From a virus, in the IMG/VR virus record IMGVR_UViG_3300028835_000998, positions 1 to 24,760 of that record: a stretch of DNA of 24,760 nt, one strand, 5' to 3'. Positions 18,917-24,760 of this stretch are shown here, piece by piece; positions within the stretch are counted from its first letter, which is position 1, and the number at the start of each line of letters is the position of its first letter. The notes under the pieces were generated by a model. It was not told where the DNA came from and made no database searches. It saw only the letters and a program-made list of their open reading frames with translations. The translations under genes and the position numbers were made by a program.

Positions 18917-20254
18917 ATGGCACATGCTGTTCAAATAACCGGCACTTATGGAACTGGCGTAGGTCCAATTTATACTCATATCAACAAAAAGTTGTTAGAG
19001 ATTGCTCGTCCCATAATGCCACTTTATCAGTTTGCTCAGAAGAGGTTCATACCTTTAAATGCTGGGAAAACTGCACAGTTCACTCGGCTTTTGCATATTG
19101 CACCCGTAACCAGTGCTTTAACTGAGGGTTCACTAACGGACGCAGTTAAGGTCTATGCACAGGATTTTACTGTATCCGTGGCGGAATGGGGTAAGGCGGT
19201 AGCGGTGTCTACGCTTTTAGATGACACCTTTATTACTCCAGCCTTGCAAGCACAGGTTGAGCTTTTGGGTATTAATATGGGTGAGAGTATGCAGTTAGAG
19301 CTTCAGAAAACCTTGTGGGGAGAGGACTACGACGACGTTACACTTACCCATGAAGCCAATACCGGTGCTATCGGACTGGCTTGGGCTTCCACTGCGGCTA
19401 CGTTGAATGCGTTGAATTTTAATGTTGCCGCCAGCACAAGTGGTTCTACTGTCACCTTTGTTTCAGGTAGCTTGGTAGCTGCCGGGTCTCATTATGGACG
19501 AAACGATGATACGTTTCTTGGTGGTGGTATTGTATTCACTAATCCACAAAGCCCCAATTATGGATTAGGTAGGAGAGTATTCGATTATACCTCAGCTGCG
19601 GGAACGGTAACATGGAAAACTGCCGTTAAGACCACTACTGCAACCTTGGACAATGATGCTTTTGTTGCTGGATTGGAGACAGCCCGTGTGATGTCACTGT
19701 CATCTGCCACTACACTGTCCTTGACTGCCAATACCGACAGATTAAAGGCTGCTGCCCTAAGACGAGCTTGTGGAATTTTGCGGAAGGAATCAGCACCGCC
19801 ATTCCAGGCACCCTATTATGTGGCGGTGGTAAGCCCGGACGAATATCATAATTTATCTGCTTCGACAGCAACGGGAGAATTTATTGATATTCACAAATAT
19901 ACTGATATTGGTCCATTGCTGCAGAATGAAGTTGGAAGAATAGGTGGATGTAAGGTGATTTTGGATAATAAACCTTACAAACTGGCTATTACTTCACCGT
20001 TTGATTATTCGGCTACGGGTGGTCTGCATGTTTCCTTTGTTTTGGGCAAAAATGCTTTCGGGTGTGTAGGACTACAGGGGCAAAATCAGTTGGGTCAAAG
20101 TGACACCAAGGTTATCCTCAAGCGACCTGGACCACAGACAACCAGCGATCCACACGATATGATTAATACTGCTTCATGGAAAACGACCTTTGCTCGGTTG
20201 TCTTTGGATGCTTCTAATGCGGTAGCGATAATATCTTATCCTAACGAGATATAA
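18917..20254 (+). CDS. Major capsid protein, N4-gp56 type
   Basis: 445 aa. The first 120 residues follow the N4 gp56 capsid pattern: GPIYTHINKKLLEIARPIMPLYQFAQKR-like N-terminus, PLNAGKTAQFTRL, SALTEGSLTDA, and VSVAEWGKAVAVSTLLDD. An insert (about 165-245) with GGGIVFTNPQS is followed by a helical core (AALRRACGILRKESAPPF, AVVSPDEYHNL) that fits the HK97-like A domain and ends in GCVGLQGQNQLG. It builds the capsid shell. ATG 18917 follows AAAAGGGGG. A strong hairpin lies right after the stop, as often seen behind highly expressed capsid genes. Confidence 0.85.
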   Translation: MAHAVQITGTYGTGVGPIYTHINKKLLEIARPIMPLYQFAQKRFIPLNAGKTAQFTRLLHIAPVTSALTEGSLTDAVKVYAQDFTVSVAEWGKAVAVSTLLDDTFITPALQAQVELLGINMGESMQLELQKTLWGEDYDDVTLTHEANTGAIGLAWASTAATLNALNFNVAASTSGSTVTFVSGSLVAAGSHYGRNDDTFLGGGIVFTNPQSPNYGLGRRVFDYTSAAGTVTWKTAVKTTTATLDNDAFVAGLETARVMSLSSATTLSLTANTDRLKAAALRRACGILRKESAPPFQAPYYVAVVSPDEYHNLSASTATGEFIDIHKYTDIGPLLQNEVGRIGGCKVILDNKPYKLAITSPFDYSATGGLHVSFVLGKNAFGCVGLQGQNQLGQSDTKVILKRPGPQTTSDPHDMINTASWKTTFARLSLDASNAVAIISYPNEI

Positions 20255-20266
20255 TCAACCAACAAG

Positions 20267-20293
20267 TGGGGGCAGGGTTTATCTCTGCCCCCA
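20267..20293 (+). terminator. Strong GC hairpin after the capsid gene
   Basis: Nine perfect base pairs (20267-20275 with 20285-20293) enclose a nine-base loop in the 48-base gap after the capsid gene. The stem is GC-rich, but no U-run follows, so it is a weak terminator at best; it may protect the capsid message from 3'-end decay or lower transcription of the sugar genes. Confidence 0.55.
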
Positions 20294-20302
20294 TAGGCTA
20301 AA

Positions 20303-21319
20303 ATGAGTAAACTTAAGGTTGTCATAATATCAACGGCTGATTGGGCTGGTTCGCAATACCATGCGTGTCAAGCTATCAATTCGGTGGGTGAGTTTGAGTG
20401 TAGGCATATAACTATGTTCAAGCATCCATTTGAGTTTCCAACAGATATTTTTGTTGGCATTTATCCTAATTCAGGGGGGGAGCGGCTGAGTGAGTCAGTG
20501 AGGGCTTCTATGGATAGTCAATATTCGGTGGCGACTCAAGTGTTGGGAGAGGCGGATTTGATTCATTTGTGGAACACATATCCTGGTGAGGAGAAACTTA
20601 TGATAGCGGGGTTGCCGATTGATTTTGGAAAAGTTAAGGTGGTAACTATGAGCGGGAGTCTTTATCGAGACAATTTTGGGAAAGACCATCAACATCATCG
20701 GCTTATAAATCAACAGATAGCGGGGTTGGGTAATTGTAGGTTGACCGTACAGAATCCTATGTTGAAGTTCCCCGATGAAATTGACTCGACATTTATTCCT
20801 CATGCGGTAGATACGGATTTATTAAAACCAAAAGAGAAGCGGGAAAAAATTGTGGCTACCTATAAGCCCATAAATGTTGAATCATCTAAGTCGAGCGATG
20901 AAGAATTGAATCTTTTGAGGGATATGGTAAAAAAGTATCCTGATTGGCGGATTGATTTAGATTGGAGTATGGCGTGGAAAGAGCGAATGGCACGATTGGC
21001 GGAATGTAGTATTTTTGTCCAAGATATAAAATCATATATTGGTTATTGGGGGAGATCGGCACTTGAGGCTTGTGCTTTGGGTATACCCACCATTCAGAAT
21101 TACAACGGTGATGTTTTAAAACATTCAGAGGGTAAATTGGGTAATCCGCAAGTTGTGCGAGTAGACCAAGAAACCGTTGAAGATGCATTGGTCAAGTTGA
21201 TTCAAGGTGAAGATTATCGGAAAGATGTGGGACGTTGTTCGAGGAATTGGGTTAAATCTCATTTTTCTTATCCTGTGGTTGGTAAAATGTATTCTGATGT
21301 TTACGGGAGTGTTTTATGA
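20303..21319 (+). CDS. GT-B glycosyltransferase, probable
   Basis: The N-terminal domain begins with a Rossmann strand (LKVVIISTADWAGSQ). The C-terminal third has IGYWGRSALEACALGIPTIQ (about 245-265), the pattern of the nucleotide-sugar site in GT4-type enzymes (conserved Glu and PTI). This would transfer a sugar from an activated donor to a protein, DNA or glycan. ATG 20303 has only a weak AGG upstream, just after the post-capsid hairpin. It overlaps the next gene (ATGA). The acceptor is unknown. Confidence 0.75.
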   Translation: MSKLKVVIISTADWAGSQYHACQAINSVGEFECRHITMFKHPFEFPTDIFVGIYPNSGGERLSESVRASMDSQYSVATQVLGEADLIHLWNTYPGEEKLMIAGLPIDFGKVKVVTMSGSLYRDNFGKDHQHHRLINQQIAGLGNCRLTVQNPMLKFPDEIDSTFIPHAVDTDLLKPKEKREKIVATYKPINVESSKSSDEELNLLRDMVKKYPDWRIDLDWSMAWKERMARLAECSIFVQDIKSYIGYWGRSALEACALGIPTIQNYNGDVLKHSEGKLGNPQVVRVDQETVEDALVKLIQGEDYRKDVGRCSRNWVKSHFSYPVVGKMYSDVYGSVL

Positions 21320-22053
21320 AATTTGAAGATGCTAAAATTTTCATAGCCATATTGGATTATCCATACATTGAAAGTGAATGTGTGGTTTCGACTTTGAGTT
21401 TGTATGAATATTCCAAGTATTTGTGTCCTGGTGGAAGGAAAAACCGAGCTAAAACGACTTCCGTTAATGATGTCGAGCTTTGTTTTGCGTGTGGAACCAG
21501 TCCTGCCAGAGCACATAACAAGGCGATCAAGGATTTTCTTGATGACCCGCGGGGATTTAAACACTTATTAATAATTGGTCGGGATCATATATTCAAATGT
21601 GATGCACTACAGATATTGTTTGAGGCAGACAAGGACATAATCGCTGGAATTACTACGGGACGTTTGAGGGCTATGTCTCAGTTAAGAGAACCAGTATGGA
21701 GTGTAGTTAGTGATTGGCAGGATGGTATTCCCGTTACCTTGACTCGGATTCAATGTCTCGAAAAAATAAAGAAGGAAAAATATCAACCCTTTGAAGTGTC
21801 CGCTATCGGCGATGGTTTGATGTTGATTAAAAGAAAGGTGTTTGAAAAATTGCCGTCACCCTGGTTTTATGAACCACCTATTCCACATGAACAAAGAGTG
21901 AATCTTAAAGGAGCTACGGGGGGAACCATTGGTTGTGATATTGTCTTTTGTAGGGAAGCGCAAAAACGCGGTTTTAAAATATGGGCACATCCCGGAGTTC
22001 AATATGTTCATATTGGTAGAAGTTATTCGGCAGTAGAATATAAGGCGGATTAG
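21316..22053 (+). CDS. GT-A-like glycosyltransferase, probable
   Basis: 245 aa. SPARAHNKAIKDFLDDPRG followed by FKHLLIIGRDHIF (about 62-93) resembles the GT-A entry fold, with GRD at the metal-site position. ADKDIIAGITTGR (104-116), GDGLMLIKRKVF (about 165-176) and CDIVFCREAQKRGFKIWAHP (208-227) are the later GT2-type segments. ATGA coupling to the GT-B gene suggests both work on one glycan. The strict DxD is absent (GRDH), so activity is not certain. Confidence 0.68.
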   Translation: MKFEDAKIFIAILDYPYIESECVVSTLSLYEYSKYLCPGGRKNRAKTTSVNDVELCFACGTSPARAHNKAIKDFLDDPRGFKHLLIIGRDHIFKCDALQILFEADKDIIAGITTGRLRAMSQLREPVWSVVSDWQDGIPVTLTRIQCLEKIKKEKYQPFEVSAIGDGLMLIKRKVFEKLPSPWFYEPPIPHEQRVNLKGATGGTIGCDIVFCREAQKRGFKIWAHPGVQYVHIGRSYSAVEYKAD

Positions 22054-22055
22054 CT

Positions 22056-22649
22056 GTGCCATTAACAAAGTGTTGGGAGAAAAAGGTTCCTTCTATAAAC
22101 CCTGGTGCGTTACAGAAACTTGAAAAAATTATAGATGAAAAATCTAAGGTATTTGAATATGGAACGGGTGGTTCTACGGTATGGCTAACAAAGAGAGTGG
22201 GAGAATTGGTGTCGGTGGAACACAATAAGGATTGGTTTAGAATTTTAAAGGAAGGTTTTATGGAGACACTTGGTGGAATTCCTGATAATACAACCCTAAT
22301 GTTAAGGTCGGGCAATCCTGTTCTCAATGATACTTGGGTGGAGTCCGAAACGACCAAGGAGCACATTGGGCTGGATTTTATTGATAGCATTTTGGCTTAT
22401 CCTGACAATTATTTTGATTTGGTTTTCGTGGATGGAAGAGCGAGAATGTCGTGTTTGTTTAATTCTCGTTCTAAGGTCAATCCGGGTGGATTTATTCTTT
22501 TGGATGATTCACAGCGAGAGTGGTATCAAGACGGAATGGGTATGATGGCGGATTGGGAGTGTAGGGTTTGTAGGGGTAAAGACAACACAGAATTTCAGGG
22601 ATGTCAGTCAACCTTTTTTAGGAGGCCTTTAGAAAATGCCAATCTATGA
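22056..22649 (+). CDS. SAM-dependent methyltransferase-like protein
   Basis: 197 aa with class I methyltransferase features: VFEYGTGGST (32-41, motif I), SVEHNKDW (53-60, acidic residue for the ribose), FDLVFVDGRAR (120-130) and GGFILLDDSQR (144-154). Such enzymes of phage glycan clusters often cap sugars. GTG 22056 has a GGCGG site; its end overlaps the zinc-ribbon gene by 14 bases. The substrate is not visible. Confidence 0.72.
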   Translation: MPLTKCWEKKVPSINPGALQKLEKIIDEKSKVFEYGTGGSTVWLTKRVGELVSVEHNKDWFRILKEGFMETLGGIPDNTTLMLRSGNPVLNDTWVESETTKEHIGLDFIDSILAYPDNYFDLVFVDGRARMSCLFNSRSKVNPGGFILLDDSQREWYQDGMGMMADWECRVCRGKDNTEFQGCQSTFFRRPLENANL

Positions 22650-22947
22650 TTATCAGTGTGTAAAATGTGGTTACAGATCAGAGAACTTTGTTTGGCATTT
22701 GAAGCAAGGTGAAATAGTCTGTCCACATTGCAAGGGATCAATGGCTCGACTATTTACGACTTCAATTATGCCACTTTTGAATCGGCAGAAACCTTGCTCT
22801 TTCAAGCACGAGCCAAAGGAATGTGATGCAGACAAGGATATTTGGTTGAGCGTAAAAGCGGATGCGGAACGAGGAAATATGACCCAGAGAGAATATAGGT
22901 TTTGGAAAGACGAATTAGAAAAAAGTCACCCTGAAATAATACCATAA
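22636..22947 (+). CDS. FmdB-type zinc-ribbon protein, 103 aa
   Basis: MPIYDYQCVKCGYRSE and CPHCKGSMARLF are the signature of the FmdB-type zinc ribbon: two CxxC pairs (about 8-11 and 29-32). A helical acidic tail follows. In other genomes such ribbons accompany enzymes or regulators. It has a GGAGG site inside the end of the methyltransferase gene. The role here is unknown. Confidence 0.75.
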   Translation: MPIYDYQCVKCGYRSENFVWHLKQGEIVCPHCKGSMARLFTTSIMPLLNRQKPCSFKHEPKECDADKDIWLSVKADAERGNMTQREYRFWKDELEKSHPEIIP

Positions 22948-22948
22948 T

Positions 22949-23599
22949 ATGAACACAGCGACTTTATACAAAGACTTAAAGAATCTTTTCTTTCACTTGC
23001 AGATAGCCGATGAGCGCCTTCAGGTGGCAACGAAAGCGGGGTTCTTGGAGATGGCTCACTACATTGATCTGCCCGATGCTCAGGCTCATCCAGATGATAT
23101 TACGGTCGCATCCGGGACAGCACATTATAGTGTAACGCTTGCAAGTGGTGAGGATATGGATCGGATAACCAGTGCGGTTTTTGTCTCAGGAACTACCCGA
23201 CGAATCTTGGGTGATTCCTGGACTGAAAGGACATACCAACATCATTATCGGGGAATAGCCGAAACGGGAGTGCCGACTGAGTGCTGTTATTATAACGATG
23301 AGTTATGGCTTTATCCTATTCCAAATTTATCGGGAACTGTTTACTTGACCTGTCAATCCGTTATAGCCGACTTGACCGATTTTCCCGATAACTATTTTCC
23401 ATTGATGGTGGCACTGACGGCTAAAAATTTATTTAGAACAAACACCGATCCCGCAGGAATAGGAGTTTATCTTCGAGCCGATCGGGATAGAAAGGATTTG
23501 ATTAAATCCTTCAAGAAGCGAATGCATCCTAAGAAAATGGTGATGGAAAAATCTACTTATCGTTCACGGAGAATACAGAGATTGAATTCCTTGAGATAA
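22949..23599 (+). CDS. Head-tail adaptor-like protein
   Basis: 216 aa. The order of features fits adaptor/connector proteins of short-tailed and related phages: helical N-terminus (DLKNLFFHLQIADERLQVA), a beta segment, LWLYPIPNLSGTVYLTCQ (the recurring YPxP element of these proteins) and a long C-terminal helix (LRADRDRKDLIKSFKKR). The ATG 22949 has no ribosome binding site and may depend on re-initiation after the zinc-ribbon gene two bases upstream. It is probably bound to the portal ring. Confidence 0.62.
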   Translation: MNTATLYKDLKNLFFHLQIADERLQVATKAGFLEMAHYIDLPDAQAHPDDITVASGTAHYSVTLASGEDMDRITSAVFVSGTTRRILGDSWTERTYQHHYRGIAETGVPTECCYYNDELWLYPIPNLSGTVYLTCQSVIADLTDFPDNYFPLMVALTAKNLFRTNTDPAGIGVYLRADRDRKDLIKSFKKRMHPKKMVMEKSTYRSRRIQRLNSLR

Positions 23600-23612
23600 G
23601 GAGGAAAGATAT

Positions 23613-24302
23613 ATGAGGAAGATTGGATTGGTTTGTTTGGTTCTTTTATGTGTTTATTCGTTAGGTTTGGCTGATAACCTTTTAACTCTTTCTGATTTTC
23701 GCACAGAGGCTAAGAATCAATCCAGTCTTATCGTTCCCAGTTTTTATAGTGATACGGTCTGGAATAGTTGGGTAAATGAAGGTTGCCATGACTTGTCCAG
23801 CTATGGAATAGTTGAAAAATTAGATACCGTTGTCTTTGTTGTCGGAACCATGTTCTATGATTTAAACGTTGACCTTGTAAGTTTGATCGACCTTTTCCCA
23901 TTAACCCCAGAAGACAAGAGGGCATTGGATTTGATTACACCTGGTGATATAGGGAAAATCGCAGGTGCAACAGGCTTGAGTGTGACCCGTTACTACTGGA
24001 CAACGGGAAAGGATATTTCTGCTATCATCGGCTTTTATCCCACCCCCGCTGCCATAGATACGGTTCTGATTATTTATGGTGCACAAGCAGAATATTTAAG
24101 TTCAGATACAGACACAACCAATATTCCCTATTCGTTTCGACCGCTGATTACCGACTATGTGATTCATCGAGGTTTGTTTAGGGATGGTAGGACGGCTTTG
24201 GCTGACAAATATTATGAAAAATACAAGAACGGTGTTCAGGAAAAATTGAAAATAAAGGGAAAGCATTTAGATTATTTTGTGATACCAAAAGAAATTAAAT
24301 AA
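23613..24302 (+). CDS. Adaptor-like virion protein with a signal peptide
   Basis: 229 aa. Residues 1-20 (MRKIGLVCLVLLCVYSLGLA) are a clear Sec-type signal peptide with a likely cut after GLA. The mature part has TLSDFRTEAKNQ, a helical VNEGCHDLSSYG, IGFYPTPAAIDTVLIIYGAQ (YPTP element) and a C-terminal helix (LADKYYEKYKNGVQEKLK). This is the same layout as the protein encoded just upstream. The start is fixed by GGAGG eight bases before ATG 23613; no later Met keeps the first domain without the signal. Exported adaptor proteins are unusual for a phage virion. Confidence 0.72.
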   Translation: MRKIGLVCLVLLCVYSLGLADNLLTLSDFRTEAKNQSSLIVPSFYSDTVWNSWVNEGCHDLSSYGIVEKLDTVVFVVGTMFYDLNVDLVSLIDLFPLTPEDKRALDLITPGDIGKIAGATGLSVTRYYWTTGKDISAIIGFYPTPAAIDTVLIIYGAQAEYLSSDTDTTNIPYSFRPLITDYVIHRGLFRDGRTALADKYYEKYKNGVQEKLKIKGKHLDYFVIPKEIK

Positions 24303-24310
24303 AGGGTTCT

Positions 24311-24760
24311 ATGAAAAAATTTATTGGTGTAATATGTTTGTTCTTTTTGCTTACCTGCTCTGTCGGGGCACAGGGGTTGACTTCGGCGGACGTGGTGACG
24401 AGCTTGACTCAACGCCTACATTCGGACAATGTTTTATTTCCTGATAGCGTGAAACAACAATTTGCCAATTTTGGTGCGAGGGTTGCTACCGTGCATGGGT
24501 TTGCATATTCAAGAACTGATACTGTTTTACTTATGCCAGATTCGATGCGGTATGCTTTAAGTGAGATTGCTGTTTGGGTATATCGGGTAGGTAAGTTGGG
24601 AGCGGCACAGCCATCTTGGAAGCAGGTAGATTTGGGTGATTTTGGTAAAGCGGGTATGATTGAGCCAACCAGTTCTGCCTTTTGGGATTTTACGAATGAG
24701 ATGGGTAGTGTGGATAGTCAATTTACAGCGGGGGGTGAGACGAGTTGGGTTTATGTTTTT
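24311..24760 (+). CDS. Signal-peptide-bearing virion-like protein, truncated
   Basis: An open frame of 150 codons that runs off the window. Residues 1-20 (MKKFIGVICLFFLLTCSVGA) are a second signal peptide. The following part has LTSADVVTSLTQRLHSDNVL, then a region (TDTVLLMPDSMRYALSEIAV) which resembles the preceding protein's start-strand region, so the two may be related. ATG 24311 follows AAAGGG. It may be a tail or adaptor protein; the function is unproven because the rest is missing. Confidence 0.62.
   Translation, partial: MKKFIGVICLFFLLTCSVGAQGLTSADVVTSLTQRLHSDNVLFPDSVKQQFANFGARVATVHGFAYSRTDTVLLMPDSMRYALSEIAVWVYRVGKLGAAQPSWKQVDLGDFGKAGMIEPTSSAFWDFTNEMGSVDSQFTAGGETSWVYVF

Noticed and set aside
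1-24760. CRISPR array, insertion sequence, integrase or attachment site
   Set aside because: No regular direct repeats with spacers, no transposase or integrase motifs and no tRNA-like target were found.

Overview
The window is a stretch of a tailed-phage (Caudoviricetes) genome or prophage. It is moderately AT-rich and tightly packed, with many gene junctions of the ATGA, TAATG or GTGA type, strong AGGAGG-like ribosome binding sites and sigma70-like promoters. The host cannot be named from sequence. The Shine-Dalgarno and promoter style is bacterial, and two structural genes encode proteins with N-terminal signal peptides.

Layout. Positions 1-8456 are read on the minus strand: an early/accessory block of about 30 mostly tiny genes. 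Recognisable members are a Sak4/AAA_24-like recombination ATPase (551-1660), two free-standing HNH endonucleases (6072-6515 and 7800-8345), an HTPGPW/NARLI phage protein (6563-6832) and many small Cys-rich zinc-knuckle proteins. About ten of these genes are under 60 codons. Positions 8457-8685 form a divergent control region. Positions 8686-24760 are read on the plus strand: a probable replication-initiator-like protein (8686-9390), a long HTH protein that may be the small terminase (10105-11001), a run of small genes, the large terminase (12471-13943), three small genes joined by one repeated junction, a GroES-like co-chaperonin (14583-14921), the portal (14975-16903), an endonuclease VII-like enzyme (17279-17701), a probable scaffold (18040-18888), an N4-gp56-type major capsid protein (18917-20254), an inserted sugar/methyl-transfer module (20303-22947), and then head-tail adaptor-like genes to the window edge.

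How the genes work together. The plus-strand block is a standard head module (terminase, portal, scaffold, capsid, adaptor). The GroES homologue probably helps fold a virion protein through the host GroEL. The glycosyltransferase/methyltransferase cassette probably modifies virion or host-surface glycans. The minus-strand block probably serves recombination and host takeover.

The most unusual aspect is RNA structure. I find two 150-176 nt segments closed by long helices (61-236 and 2966-3117), whose G-U pairs fit only the minus (transcribed) strand. There is a three-helix pseudoknot over a start site at 7043-7148, and a second pseudoknot at the 5' end of the main plus-strand transcript (8565-8665). 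There is also an 11-bp hairpin in the leader of the 3372-3995 gene. The second oddity is a tandem pair of adaptor-like virion genes starting with signal peptides (23613-24760). All functional names come from motif reading only; no database search was possible.
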